A DNA stretch of 64,000 bases from Litoditis marina (lineage: Eukaryota > Nematoda > Chromadorea > Rhabditida > Rhabditidae): assembly GCA_964036275.1 (NCBI GenBank), contig CAXIWQ010000397.1:1-64000 (forward strand). The letters are read 5' to 3'. Below the pieces are notes generated by a model that saw only the letters and a list, made by a program, of their open reading frames with translations, ran no database searches and was not told the DNA's origin. The first letter of the stretch is position 1, and every line of letters starts with the position of its first letter. The position numbers and the translations under genes were made by a program. Shown here piece by piece: positions 12,347 through 27,032 of this stretch.

Positions 12347-15203
12347 TTGCAGCTACAGAAAAAAGTTCATACGGCTATCAAGTCTGTTGCTCCCAGCTAC
12401 AAAAACCTGATACGACAATCTATTCTGTGGCGCACAGCCACAAAAGACAAATTAACGCGGTTATTACCTCTTTGCCTTGCAGCTACAGAAAAAAGTTCAT
12501 ACGGCTATCAAGTCTGTTGCTCCCAGCTACAAAAACCTGATACGAAATCTATTCTGTGGCGCACAGCCACAAAAGACAAATTAACGCGGTTATTACCTCT
12601 TTGCCTTGCAGCTACAGAAAAAAGTTCATACGGCTATCAAGTCTGTTGCTCCCAGCTACAAAAACCTAATACGACTTTATATTCTGTGGCGCACAGCCAC
12701 AAAAGACAAATTAACGCGGTTATTGACTCTTTGCCGTGCAGCTACAGGAAAAAGGTTATACGGCTATCAAATATGTTGCTCCCAGCTATAAAAACCTAAT
12801 ACGACTATCTATTCTGTGGCGCACAGCCACAAAATACGAATTATCGCGGTTATCGACTTGTTGGCTTGCAGCTACAGAGAAAAGTTCATACGGCTATCAA
12901 GTCTGTTGCTCCCAGCTACAAAAACCTGATACGACAATCTATTCTGTGGCGCACAGCCACAAAAGACAAATTAACGCGGTTATTACCTCTTTGCCTTGCA
13001 GCTACAGAAAAAAATTCATACGGCTATCAAGTCTGTTGCTCCCAGCTACGAAAACCTAATACGACTCTATATTCTGTGGCGCACAGTTACAAAAGACAAA
13101 TTAACGCGGTTACTGACTCTTTGCCTTGCAGCTACAGAGAACAGTTCATACGGCTATCAAGTCTGTTGCTCCCAGCTACAAAAACCTAATACGACTATAT
13201 ATTCTGTGGCGCACAGCCACAAAAGAAGAATTAACGCGGTTATTGACTCTTTGCCTCGCAGTTACAGAGAATATTTCATACGGCTATCAAATCTGTTGCT
13301 CCCAGCTACAAAAACCTAATACGACAATCTATTCTGTGGCGCACAGCCACAAAAGACAAATTAACGCGGTTATTGACTCTTTGCCGTGCAGCTACAGGAA
13401 AAAGGTTATACGGCTACCAAGTATGTTGCTCCCAGCTACAAAAATCTAATACGACTATCTATTCTGTGGCGCACAGCCACAAAATACGAATTGACGCGGT
13501 TATCGACTCTTTGCCTTGCAGCTACAGAGAACAGTTCATACGGCTATCAAATATGTTGCTCCCAGCTACAAAAACCTAATACGACAATCTATTCTGTGTC
13601 GCACAGCCACAAAATACAAATTATCGCGGTTATCGACTTGTTGGCTTGCAGCTACAGAGAAAAGTTCATACGGCTATCAAGTTTGTTGCTCCCAGCTACA
13701 AAAACCTAATACGACTATATATTCTGTGGCGCACAGCCACAAAAGACGAATTAACGCGGTTATTGACTCTTTGCCAAGCAGTTACAGAGAACATTTCATA
13801 CGGCTATCAAATCTGTTGCTCCAGCTACAAAAACCTAATACGACAATCTATTCTGAGGCGCACAGCCACAAAGACGAATTAACGCGGTTATTGACATTTT
13901 GACTTGCAGCTACAAAAAAAAATCATACGGCTATCAAGTCTGTTGCTTCCAACTACAAAAACATAATACGACTTTATATTCTGTGGCGCACAGCCACAAA
14001 ATACAAATTAACGCGGTTATTGACTCTTTGCCTTGCAGTTACAGAGAACATTTCATACGGCTATCAAATCTGTTGCTCCCAGCTACAAAAACCTAATACG
14101 ACTTTATATTCTGTGGCGCACAGCCACAAAAGACAAATTAACGCGGTTATTACCTCTTTGCCTTGCAGCTACAGAAAAAAAGTTTATACGGCTATCAAGT
14201 ATGTTGCTCCCAGCTACAAAAACCTAATACGACTTTATATTCTGTGGCGCACAGCCACAAAAGACAAATTAACGCGGTTATTGACTCTTTGCCGTGCAGC
14301 TACAGAAAAAAGTTTATATGGCTATCAAATATGTTGCTCCCAGCTACAAAAACCTAATACGACAATCTATTCTGTGGCGCACAGCCACAAAATACAAATT
14401 ATCGCGGTTATCGACTTGTTGGCTTGCAGCTACAGAGAAAAGTTCATACGGCTATCAAGTTTGTTGCTCCCAGCTACAAAAACCTAATACGACTATATAT
14501 TCTGTGGCGCACAGCCACAAAAGACGAATTAACGCGGTTATTGACTCTTTGCCTCGCAGTTACAGAGAACATTTCATACGGCTATCAAATCTGTTGCTCC
14601 CAGCTACAAAACCTAATACGACAATCTATTCTGAGGCTCACAGCCACAAAGACGAATTAACGCGGTTATTGACATTTTGACTTGCAGCTACAAAAAAAAA
14701 ATCATACGGCTATCAAGTCTGTTGCTTCCAACTACAAAAACATAATACGACTTTATATTCTGTGGCGCACAGCCACAAAATACAAATTAACGCGGTTATT
14801 GACTCTTTGCCTTGCAGTTACAGAGAACATTTCATACGGCTATCAAATCTGTTGCTCCCAGCTACAAAAACCTAATACGACTTTATATTCTGTGGCGCAC
14901 AGCCACAAAAGACAAATTAACGCGGTTATTACCTCTTTGCCTTGCAGCTACAGAAAAAAAGTTTATACGGCTATCAAGTATGTTGCTCCCAGCTACAAAA
15001 ACCTAATACGACTTTATATTCTGTGGCGCACAGCCACAAAAGACAAATTAACGCGGTTATTGACTCTTTGCCGTGCAGCTACAGAAAAAAAGTTTATATG
15101 GCTATCAAGTATGTTGCTCCCAGCTAGAAAAACCCAATACAACTATCTATTCTGTGGCACACAGCCACAAAATACGATATAACGCGGTTATCGACTCTTT
15201 GCC
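12217..15203 (+). repeat. Long HOR unit (2987 bp, 23-mer), copy 1
   Basis: The run from CATGG at 12262 to CATGG at 15249 is 2987 bp and is repeated twice more. It contains members marked GCTATAAAAACC, CACAGTTAC, AAGAAGAATT, ATCTAATACG, CTGTGTCGCAC and CTGAGGC. Its first monomer overlaps the end of the 1429 bp regime, as expected if the longer unit was built from the shorter. The CATTTTGAC junction occurs twice inside it (13895, 14673). Confidence 0.85.
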
Positions 15204-18200
15204 TTGCAGCTACAAAAAAAAGTTTATACGGCTATCAAGTCTGTTGCTCATGGCTACAAAAACCTAATACGACTTTATATCCTATGGCGCACAGCCACAA
15301 AAGACAAATTAACGCGGTTATTACCTCTTTGCCTTGCAGCTACAGAAAAAAGTTCATGCGGCTATCAAGTCTGTTGCTCCCAGCTACAAAAACCTGATAC
15401 GACAATCTATTCTGTGGCGCACAGCCACAAAAGACAAATTAACGCGGTTATTACCTCTTTGCCTTGCAGCTACAGAAAAAAGTTCATACGGCTATCAAGT
15501 CTGTTGCTCCCAGCTACAAAAACCTGATACGAAATCTATTCTGTGGCGCACAGCCACAAAAGACAAATTAACGCGGTTATTACCTCTTTGCCTTGCAGCT
15601 ACAGAAAAAAGTTCATACGGCTATCAAGTCTGTTGCTCCCAGCTACAAAAACCTAATACGACTTTATATTCTGTGGCGCACAGCCACAAAAGACAAATTA
15701 ACGCGGTTATTGACTCTTTGCCGTGCAGCTACAGGAAAAAGGTTATACGGCTATCAAATATGTTGCTCCCAGCTATAAAAACCTAATACGACTATCTATT
15801 CTGTGGCGCACAGCCACAAAATACGAATTATCGCGGTTATCGACTTGTTGGCTTGCAGCTACAGAGAAAAGTTCATACGGCTATCAAGTCTGTTGCTCCC
15901 AGCTACAAAAACCTGATACGACAATCTATTCTGTGGCGCACAGCCACAAAAGACAAATTAACGCGGTTATTACCTCTTTGCCTTGCAGCTACAGAAAAAA
16001 ATTCATACGGCTATCAAGTCTGTTGCTCCCAGCTACGAAAACCTAATACGACTCTATATTCTGTGGCGCACAGTTACAAAAGACAAATTAACGCGGTTAT
16101 TGACTCTTTGCCTTGCAGCTACAGAGAACAGTTCATACGGCTATCAAGTCTGTTGCTCCCAGCTACAAAAACCTAATACGACTATATATTCTGTGGCGCA
16201 CAGCCACAAAAGAAGAATTAACGCGGTTATTGACTCTTTGCCTCGCAGTTACAGAGAATATTTCATACGGCTATCAAATCTGTTGCTCCCAGCTACAAAA
16301 ACCTAATACGACAATCTATTCTGTGGCGCACAGCCACAAAAGACAAATTAACGCGGTTATTGACTCTTTGCCGTGCAGCTACAGGAAAAAGGTTATACGG
16401 CTACCAAGTATGTTGCTCCCAGCTACAAAAATCTAATACGACTATCTATTCTGTGGCGCACAGCCACAAAATACGAATTGACGCGGTTATCGACTCTTTG
16501 CCTTGCAGCTACAGAGAACAGTTCATACGGCTATCAAATATGTTGCTCCCAGCTACAAAAACCTAATACGACAATCTATTCTGTGTCGCACAGCCACAAA
16601 ATACAAATTATCGCGGTTATCGACTTGTTGGCTTGCAGCTACAGAGAAAAGTTCATACGGCTATCAAGTTTGTTGCTCCCAGCTACAAAAACCTAATACG
16701 ACTATATATTCTGTGGCGCACAGCCACAAAAGACGAATTAACGCGGTTATTGACTCTTTGCCAAGCAGTTACAGAGAACATTTCATACGGCTATCAAATC
16801 TGTTGCTCCCAGCTACAAAAACCTAATACGACAATCTATTCTGAGGCGCACAGCCACAAAGACGAATTAACGCGGTTATTGACATTTTGACTTGCAGCTA
16901 CAAAAAAAAATCATACGGCTATCAAGTCTGTTGCTTCCAACTACAAAAACATAATTCGACTTTATATTCTGTGGCGCACAGCCACAAGATACAAATTAAC
17001 GCGGTTATTGACTCTTTGCCTTGCAGTTACATAGAACATTTCATACGGCTATCAAATCTGTTGCTCCCAGCTACAAAAACCTAATACGACTTTATATTCT
17101 GTGGCGCACAGCCACAAAAGACAAATTAACGCGGTTATTACCTCTTTGCCTTGCAGCTACAGAAAAAAAGTTTATACGGCTATCAAGTATGTTGCTCCCA
17201 GCTACAAAAACCTAATACGACTTTATATTCTGTGGCGCACAGCCACAAAAGACAAATTAACGCGGTTATTGACTCTTTGCCGTGCAGCTACAGAAAAAAG
17301 TTTATATGGCTATCAAATATGTTGCTCCCAGCTACAAAAACCTAATACGACAATCTATTCTGTGGCGCACAGCCACAAAATACAAATTATCGCGGTTATC
17401 GACTTGTTGGCTTGCAGCTACAGAGAAAAGTTCATACGGCTATCAAGTTTGTTGCTCCCAGCTACAAAAACCTAATACGACTATATATTCTGTGGCGCAC
17501 AGCCACAAAAGACGAATTAACGCGGTTATTGACTCTTTGCCGTGCAGCTACAGAAAAAAGTTTATATGGCTATCAAATATGTTGCTCCCAGCTACAAAAA
17601 CCTAATACGACAATCTATTCTGTGGCGCACAGCCACAAAATACAAATTATCGCGGTTATCGACTTGTTGGCTTGCAGCTACAGAGAAAAGTTCATACGGC
17701 TATCAAGTTTGTTGCTCCCAGCTACAAAAACCTAATACGACTATATATTCTGTGGCGCACAGCCACAAAAGACGAATTAACGCGGTTATTGACTCTTTGC
17801 CTCGCAGTTACAGAGAACATTTCATACGGCTATCAAATCTGTTGCTCCCAGCTACAAAAACCTAATACGACAATCTATTCTGAGGCTCACAGCCACAAAG
17901 ACGAATTAACGCGGTTATTGACATTTTGACTTGCAGCTACAAAAAAAAAATCATACGGCTATCAAGTCTGTTGCTTCCAACTACAAAAACATAATACGAC
18001 TTTATATTCTGTGGCGCACAGCCACAAAATACAAATTAACGCGGTTATTGACTCTTTGCCTTGCAGTTACAGAGAACATTTCATACGGCTATCAAATCTG
18101 TTGCTCCCAGCTACAAAAACCTAATACGACTTTATATTCTGTGGCGCACAGCCACAAAAGACAAATTAACGCGGTTATTACCTCTTTGCCTTGCAGCTAC

Positions 18201-18451
18201 AGAAAAAAGTTTATACGGCTATCAAGTATGTTGCTCCCAGCTACAAAAACCTAATACGACTTTATATTCTGTGGCGCACAGCCACAAAAGACAAATTAAC
18301 GCGGTTATTGACTCTTTGCCGTGCAGCTACAGAAAAAAAGTTTATATGGCTATCAAGTATGTTGCTCCCAGCTAGAAAAACCCAATACAACTATCTATTC
18401 TGTGGCACACAGCCACAAAATACGATATAACGCGGTTATCGACTCTTTGCC
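15204..18451 (+). repeat. Long HOR unit (3248 bp, 25-mer), copy 2
   Basis: The same order of members as 12217-15203 at an offset of 2987 bp, plus two extra monomers: 17282-17541 is repeated at 17542-17801. The extra 260 bp fully explains the longer spacing of 3248 bp between CATGG at 15249 and 18497. It is thus a copy of the 23-mer that gained a dimer. Confidence 0.87.
17282..17801 (+). repeat. Local dimer duplication (2 x 260 bp)
   Basis: Monomers at 17282 and 17412 are repeated in order at 17542 and 17672. The flanking copies at 14294-14553 and 20530-20789 have the pair only once, so the event is specific to the middle copy of the long HOR. Confidence 0.85.
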
Positions 18452-21437
18452 TTGCAGCTACAAAAAAAAGTTTATACGGCTATCAAGTCTGTTGCTCATG
18501 GCTACAAAAACCTAATACGACTTTATATCCTATGGCGCACAGCCACAAAAGACAAATTAACGCGGTTATTACCTCTTTGCCTTGCAGCTACAGAAAAAAG
18601 TTCATGCGGCTATCAAGTCTGTTGCTCCCAGCTACAAAAACCTGATACGACAATCTATTCTGTGGCGCACAGCCACAAAAGACAAATTAACGCGGTTATT
18701 ACCTCTTTGCCTTGCAGCTACAGAAAAAAGTTCATACGGCTATCAAGTCTGTTGCTCCCAGCTACAAAAACCTGATACGAAATCTATTCTGTGGCGCACA
18801 GCCACAAAAGACAAATTAACGCGGTTATTACCTCTTTGCCTTGCAGCTACAGAAAAAAGTTCATACGGCTATCAAGTCTGTTGCTCCCAGCTACAAAAAC
18901 CTAATACGACTTTATATTCTGTGGCGCACAGCCACAAAAGACAAATTAACGCGGTTATTGACTCTTTGCCGTGCAGCTACAGGAAAAAGGTTATACGGCT
19001 ATCAAATATGTTGCTCCCAGCTATAAAAACCTAATACGACTATCTATTCTGTGGCGCACAGCCACAAAATACGAATTATCGCGGTTATCGACTTGTTGGC
19101 TTGCAGCTACAGAGAAAAGTTCATACGGCTATCAAGTCTGTTGCTCCCAGCTACAAAAACCTGATACGACAATCTATTCTGTGGCGCACAGCCACAAAAG
19201 ACAAATTAACGCGGTTATTACCTCTTTGCCTTGCAGCTACAGAAAAAAATTCATACGGCTATCAAGTCTGTTGCTCCCAGCTACGAAAACCTAATACGAC
19301 TCTATATTCTGTGGCGCACAGTTACAAAAGACAAATTAACGCGGTTATTGACTCTTTGCCTTGCAGCTACAGAGAACAGTTCATACGGCTATCAAGTCTG
19401 TTGCTCCCAGCTACAAAAACCTAATACGACTATATATTCTGTGGCGCACAGCCACAAAAGAAGAATTAACGCGGTTATTGACTCTTTGCCTCGCAGTTAC
19501 AGAGAATATTTCATACGGCTATCAAATCTGTTGCTCCCAGCTACAAAAACCTAATACGACAATCTATTCTGTGGCGCACAGCCACAAAAGACAAATTAAC
19601 GCGGTTATTGACTCTTTGCCGTGCAGCTACAGGAAAAAGGTTATACGGCTACCAAGTATGTTGCTCCCAGCTACAAAAATCTAATACGACTATCTATTCT
19701 GTGGCGCACAGCCACAAAATACGAATTGACGCGGTTATCGACTCTTTGCCTTGCAGCTACAGAGAACAGTTCATACGGCTATCAAATATGTTGCTCCCAG
19801 CTACAAAAACCTAATACGACAATCTATTCTGTGTCGCACAGCCACAAAATACAAATTATCGCGGTTATCGACTTGTTGGCTTGCAGCTACAGAGAAAAGT
19901 TCATACGGCTATCAAGTTTGTTGCTCCCAGCTACAAAAACCTAATACGACTATATATTCTGTGGCGCACAGCCACAAAAGACGAATTAACGCGGTTATTG
20001 ACTCTTTGCCAAGCAGTTACAGAGAACATTTCATACGGCTATCAAATCTGTTGCTCCCAGCTACAAAAACCTAATACGACAATCTATTCTGAGGCGCACA
20101 GCCACAAAGACGAATTAACGCGGTTATTGACATTTTGACTTGCAGCTACAAAAAAAAATCATACGGCTATCAAGTCTGTTGCTTCCAACTACAAAAACAT
20201 AATTCGACTTTATATTCTGTGGCGCACAGCCACAAGATACAAATTAACGCGGTTATTGACTCTTTGCCTTGCAGTTACATAGAACATTTCATACGGCTAT
20301 CAAATCTGTTGCTCCCAGCTACAAAAACCTAATACGACTTTATATTCTGTGGCGCACAGCCACAAAAGACAAATTAACGCGGTTATTACCTCTTTGCCTT
20401 GCAGCTACAGAAAAAAAGTTTATACGGCTATCAAGTATGTTGCTCCCAGCTACAAAAACCTAATACGACTTTATATTCTGTGGCGCACAGCCACAAAAGA
20501 CAAATTAACGCGGTTATTGACTCTTTGCCGTGCAGCTACAGAAAAAAGTTTATATGGCTATCAAATATGTTGCTCCCAGCTACAAAAACCTAATACGACA
20601 ATCTATTCTGTGGCGCACAGCCACAAAATACAAATTATCGCGGTTATCGACTTGTTGGCTTGCAGCTACAGAGAAAAGTTCATACGGCTATCAAGTTTGT
20701 TGCTCCCAGCTACAAAAACCTAATACGACTATATATTCTGTGGCGCACAGCCACAAAAGACGAATTAACGCGGTTATTGACTCTTTGCCTCGCAGTTACA
20801 GAGAACATTTCATACGGCTATCAAATCTGTTGCTCCCAGCTACAAAAACCTAATACGACAATCTATTCTGAGGCGCACAGCCACAAAGACGAATTAACGC
20901 GGTTATTGACATTTTGACTTGCAGCTACAAAAAAAATCATACGGCTATCAAGTCTGTTGCTTCCAACTACAAAAACATAATACGACTTTATATTCTGTGG
21001 CGCACAGCCACAAAATACAAATTAACGCGGTTATTGACTCTTTGCCTTGCAGTTACAGAGAACATTTCATACGGCTATCAAATCTGTTGCTCCCAGCTAC
21101 AAAAACCTAATACGACTTTATATTCTGTGGCGCACAGCCACAAAAGACAAATTAACGCGGTTATTACCTCTTTGCCTTGCAGCTACAGAAAAAAAGTTTA
21201 TACGGCTATCAAGTATGTTGCTCCCAGCTACAAAAACCTAATACGACTTTATATTCTGTGGCGCACAGCCACAAAAGACAAATTAACGCGGTTATTGACT
21301 CTTTGCCGTGCAGCTACAGAAAAAAGTTTATATGGCTATCAAGTATGTTGCTCCCAGCTAGAAAAACCCAATACAACTATCTATTCTGTGGCACACAGCC
21401 AAAAATTACGATATAACGCGGTTATCGACTCTTTGCC
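18452..21437 (+). repeat. Long HOR unit (2986 bp), copy 3
   Basis: This repeats copy 2 at an offset of 3248 bp as far as the extra dimer of copy 2 and then at about 2988 bp, so it lacks the 260 bp dimer. It shares private changes with copy 2 (CATAATTCGAC, CACAAGATAC, TTACATAGAAC) that copy 1 lacks. Copies 2 and 3 are therefore closer to each other than to copy 1 over that part. Confidence 0.85.
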
Positions 21438-22218
21438 TTGCAGCTACAGAAAAAAGTTTATACGGCTATCAAGTCTGTTGCTCATGGATACAAAAACCTA
21501 ATACGACTTTATATCCTATGGCGCACAGCCACAAAAGACAAATTAACGCGGTTATTACCTCTTTGCCTTGCAGCTACAGAAAAAAGTTCATACGGCTATC
21601 AAGTCTGTTGCTCCCAGCTACAAAAACCTGATACGACAATCTATTCTGTGGCGCACAGCCACAAAAGACAAATTAACGCGGTTATTACCTCTTTGCCTTG
21701 CAGCTACAGAAAAAAAGTTTATACGGCTATCAAGTATGTTGCTCCCAGCTACAAAAACCTAATACGACTTTATATTCTGTGGCGCACAGCCACAAAAGAC
21801 AAATTAACGCGGTTATTGACTCTTTGCCGTGCAGCTACAGAAAAAAGTTTATATGGCTATCAAGTATGTTGCTCCCAGCTAGAAAAACCCAATACAACTA
21901 TCTATTCTGTGGCACACAGCCAAAAATTACGATATAACGCGGTTATCGACTCTTTGCCTTGCAGCTACAGAAAAAAGTTTATACGGCTATCAAGTCTGTT
22001 GCTCATGGATACAAAAACCTAATACGACTTTATATCCTATGGCGCACAGCCACAAAAGACAAATTAACGCGGCTATTACCTCTTTGCCTTGCAGCTACAG
22101 AAAAAAGTTCATACGGCTATCAAGTCTGTTGCTCCCAGCTACAAAAACCTGATACGACAATCTATTCTGTGGCGCACAGCCACAAAAGACAAATTAACGC
22201 GGTTATTACCTCTTTGCC
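21177..22218 (+). repeat. 521 bp tetramer, tandem pair
   Basis: Four monomers at 21177-21697 are repeated at 21698-22218 (offset 521 bp). Shared private marks are CATGGATAC (21483 and 22004) and GCCAAAAATTACG. The pair sits between the 3 kb and the 1951 bp regimes. Confidence 0.85.
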
Positions 22219-23909
22219 TTGCAGCTACAGAAAAAAGTTCATACGGCTATCAAGTCTGTTGCTCCCAGCTACAAAAACCTAATACGACTTTATATTCTGT
22301 GGCGCACAGCCACAAAAGACAAATTAACGCGGTTATTGACTCTTTGCCGTGCAGCTACAGAAAAAAGGTTATACGGCTATCAAATATGTTGCTCCCAGCT
22401 ACAAAAACCTAATACGACTATCTATTCTGTGGCGCACAGCCACAAAATACGAATTAACGCGGTTATCGACTCTTTGCCTTGCAGCTACAAAGAACAGTTC
22501 ATACGGCTATCAAATCTGTTGCTCCCAGCTACAAAAACCTAATACGACAATCTATTCTGTGGCGCACAGCCACAAAATACGAATTATCGCGGTTATCGAC
22601 TTGTTGGCTTGCAGCTACAGAGAAAAGTTCATACGGCTATCAAGTCTGTTGCTCCCAGCTACAAAAACCTGATACGACAATCCATTCTGTGGCGCACAGC
22701 CACAAAAGACAAATTAACGCGGTTATTACCTCTTTGCCTTGCAGCTACAGAAAAAAAGTTTGTACGGCTATCAAGTCTGTTGCTCCCAGCTACAAAAACC
22801 TAATACGACTTTATATTCTGTGGCGCACAGCCACAAAAGACAAATTAACGCGGTTATTGACTCTTTGCCGTGCAGCTACAGAAAAAAGTTTATATGGCTA
22901 TCAAGTATGTTGCTCCCAGCTAGAAAAACCCAATACGACTTTATATTCTGTGGCGCACAGCCACAAAAGACAAATTAACGCGGTTATTGACTCTTTGCCT
23001 TGCAGCTACAGAGAACAGTTCATACGGCTATCAAATCTGTTGCTCCCAGCTACAAAAACCTAATACGACAATCTATTCTGTGGCGCACAGCCACAAAATA
23101 CAAATTATCGCGGTTATCGACTTGTTGGCTTGCAGCTACAGAGAAAAATTCATACGGCTATCAAGTTTGTTGCTCCCAGCTACAAAAACCTAATACGACT
23201 ATATATTCTGTGGCGCACAGCCACAAAAGACGAATCAACGCGGTTATTGACTCTTTGCCTCGCAGTTACAGAGAACATTTCATACGGCTATCAAATCTGT
23301 TGCTCCCAGCTACAAAAACCTAATACGACAATCTATTCTGAGGCGCACAGCCACAAAGACGAATTAACGCGGTTATTGACATTTTGACTTGCAGCTACAA
23401 AAAAAAATCATACGGCTATCAAGTCTGTTGCTTCCAACTACAAAAACATAATACGACTTTATATTCTGTGGCGCACAGCCACAAAATACAAATTAACGCG
23501 GTTATTGACTCTTTGCCTTGCAGTTACAGAGAACATTTCATACGGTTATCAAATCTGTTGCTCCCAGCTACAAAAACCTAATACGACTTTATATTCTGTG
23601 GCGCACAGCCACAAAAGACAAATTAACGCGGTTATTACCTCTTTGCCTTGCAGCTACAGAAAAAAAAGTTTATACGGCTATTAAGTATGTTGCTCCCAGC
23701 TACAAAAACCTAATACGACTTTATATTCTGTGGCGCACAGCCACAAAAGACAAATTAACGCGGTTATTGACTCTTTGCCGTGCAGCTACAGAAAAAAGTT
23801 TATATGGCCATCAAGTATGTTGCTCCCAGCTAGAAAAACCCAATACAACTATCTATTCTGTGGCACACAGCCACAAAATACGATATAACGCGGTTATCGA
23901 CTCTTTGCC
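21959..23909 (+). repeat. 1951 bp HOR (15-mer), copy 1
   Basis: Fifteen monomers running from one CATGG-bearing member (22004) to the next (23955). The order repeats at 23910 with an offset of 1951-1952 bp. Marks include AAAGAACAGTTC (about 22490), AAAGTTTGTACGG (about 22757) and a CATTTTGAC junction at 23380. Confidence 0.86.
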
Positions 23910-25860
23910 TTGCAGCTACAGAAAAAAGTTTATACGGCTATCAAGTATGTTGCTCATGGCTACAAAAACCTAATACGACTTTATATCCTATGGCGCACAG
24001 CCACAAAAGACAAATTAACGCGGTTATTACCTCTTTGCCTTGCAGCTACAGAAAAAAGTTCATACGGTTATCAAGTCTGTTGCTCCCAGCTACAAAAACC
24101 TGATACGACAATCTATTCTGTGGCGCACAGCCACAAAAGACAAATTAACGCGGTTATTACCTCTTTGCCTTGCAGCTACAGAAAAAAGTTCATACGGCTA
24201 TCAAGTCTGTTGCTCCCAGCTACAAAAACCTAATACGACTTTATATTCTGTGGCGCACAGCCACAAAAGACAAATTAACGCGGTTATTGACTCTTTGCCG
24301 TGCAGCTACAGAAAAAAGGTTATACGGCTATCAAATATGTTGCTCCCAGCTACAAAAACCTAATACGACTATCTATTCTGTGGCGCACAGCCACAAAATA
24401 CGAATTAACGCGGTTATCGACTCTTTCCCTTGCAGCTACAAAGAACAGTTCATACGGCTATCAAATCTGTTGCTCCCAGCTACAAAAACCTAATACGACA
24501 ATCTATTCTGTGGCGCACAGCCACAAAATACGAATTATCGCGGTTATCGACTTGTTGGCTTGCAGCTACAGAGAAAAGTTCATACGGCTATCAAGTCTGT
24601 TGCTCCCAGCTACAAAAACCTGATACGACAATCTATTCTGTGGCGCACAGCCACAAAAGACAAATTAACGCGGTTATTACCTCTTTGCCTTGCAGCTACA
24701 GAAAAAAAGTTTGTACGGCTATCAAGTCTGTTGCTCCCAGCTACAAAAACCTAATACGACTTTATATTCTGTGGCGCACAGCCACAAAAGACAAATTAAC
24801 GCGGTTATTGACTCTTTGCCGTGCAGCTGCAGAAAAAAAGTTTATATGGCTATCAAGTATGTTGCTCCCAGCTAGAAAAACCCAATACGACTTTATATTC
24901 TGTGGCGCACAGCCACAAAAGACAAATTAACGCGGTTATTGACTCTTTGCCTTGCAGCTACAGAGAACAGTTCATACGGCTATCAAATATGTTGCTCCCA
25001 GCTACAAAAACCTAATACGACAATCTATTCTGTGGCGCACAGCCACAAAATACAAATTATCGCGGTTATCGACTTGTTGGCTTGCAGCTACAGAGAAAAA
25101 TTCATACGGCTATCAAGTTTGTTGCTCCCAGCTACAAAAACCTAATACGACTATATATTCTGTGGCGCACAGCCACAAAAGACGAATTAACGCGGTTATT
25201 GACTCTTTGCCTCGCAGTTACAGAGAACATTTCATACGGCTATCAAATCTGTTGCTCCCAGCTACAAAAACCTAATACGACAATCTATTCTGAGGCGCAC
25301 AGCCACAAAGACGAATTAACGCGGTTATTGACATTTTGACTTGCAGCTACAAAAAAAAATCATACGGCTATCAAGTCTGTTGCTTCCAACTACAAAAACA
25401 TAATACGACTTTATATTCTGTGGCGCACAGCCACAAAATACAAATTAACGCGGTTATTGACTCTTTGCCTTGCAGTTACAGAGAACATTTCATACGGTTA
25501 TCAAATCTGTTGCTCCCAGCTACAAAAACCTAATACGACTTTATATTCTGTGGCGCACAGCCACAAAAGACAAATTAACGCGGTTATTACCTCTTTGCCT
25601 TGCAGCTACAGAAAAAAAGTTTATACGGCTATTAAGTATGTTGCTCCCAGCTACAAAAACCTAATACGACTTTATATTCTGTGGCGCACAGCCACAAAAG
25701 ACAAATTAACGCGGTTATTGACTCTTTGCCGTGCAGCTACAGAAAAAAGTTTATATGGCTATCAAGTATGTTGCTCCCAGCTAGAAAAACCCAATACAAC
25801 TATCTATTCTGTGGCACACAGCCACAAAATACGATATAACGCGGTTATCGACTCTTTGCC
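23910..25860 (+). repeat. 1951 bp HOR (15-mer), copy 2
   Basis: This repeats the preceding unit. Differences seen include CTCTTTCCCTTGC at about 24423 and CAGCTGCAG at about 24826. The next unit starts with CATGG at 25906. Confidence 0.86.
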
Positions 25861-26835
25861 TTGCAGCTACAGAAAAAAGTTTATACGGCTATCAAGTCTG
25901 TTGCTCATGGCTACAAAAACCTAATACGACTTTATATCCTATGGCGCACAGCCACAAAAGACAAATTAACGCGGTTATTACCTCTTTGCCTTGCAGCTAC
26001 AGAAAAAAGTTCATACGGCTATCAAGTCTGTTGCTCCCAGCTACAAAAACCTGATACGACAATCTATTCTGTGGCGCACAGCCACAAAAGACAAATTAAC
26101 GCGGTTATTACCTCTTTGCCTTGCAGCTACAGAAAAAAGTTCATACGGCTATCAAGTCTGTTGCTCCCAGCTACAAAAACCTAATACGACTTTATATTCT
26201 GTGGCGCACAGCCACAAAAGACAAATTAACGCCGTTATTGACTCTTTGCCGTGCAGCTACAGAAAAAAGGTTATACGGCTATCAAATATGTTGCTCCCAG
26301 CTACAAAAACCTAATACGACTATCTATTCTGTGGCGCACAGCCACAAAATACGAATTAACGCGGTTATCGACTCTTTGCCTTGCAGCTACAAAGAACAGT
26401 TCATACGGCTATCAAATCTGTTGCTCCCAGCTACAAAAACCTAATACGACAATCTATTCTGTGGCGCACAGCCACAAAATACGAATTATCGCGGTTATCG
26501 ACTTGTTGGCTTGCAGCTACAGAGAAAAGTTCATACGGCTATCAAGTCTGTTGCTCCCAGCTACAAAAACCTGATACGACAATCTATTCTGTGGCGCACA
26601 ACCACAAAAGACAAATTAACGCGGTTATTACCTCTTTGCCTTGCAGCTACAGAAAAAAAGTTTGTACGGCTATCAAGTCTGTTGCTCCCAGCTACAAAAA
26701 CCTAATACGACTTTATATTCTGTGGCGCACAGCCACAAAAGACAAATTAACGCGGTTATTGACTCTTTGCCGTGCAGCTACAGAAAAAAGTTTATATGGC
26801 TATCAAGTATGTTGCTCCCAGCTAGAAAAACCCAA
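25861..26835 (+). repeat. 1951 bp HOR, partial copy 3
   Basis: This follows copy 2 at an offset of 1951 bp until about 26835. There CCCAATACAACTATC replaces the CCCAATACGACTTTA of copies 1 and 2, and the array jumps early to the next CATGG member at 26948. Confidence 0.8.
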
Positions 26836-27032
26836 TACAACTATCTATTCTGTGGCACACAGCCACAAAATACGATATAACGCGGTTATCGACTCTTTGC
26901 CTTGCAGCTACAGAAAAAAAGTTTATACGGCTATCAAGTCTGTTGCTCATGGCTACAAAAACCTAATACGACTTTATATCCTATGGCGCACAGCACCAAA
27001 AGACAAATTAACGCGGTTATTACCTCTTTGCC

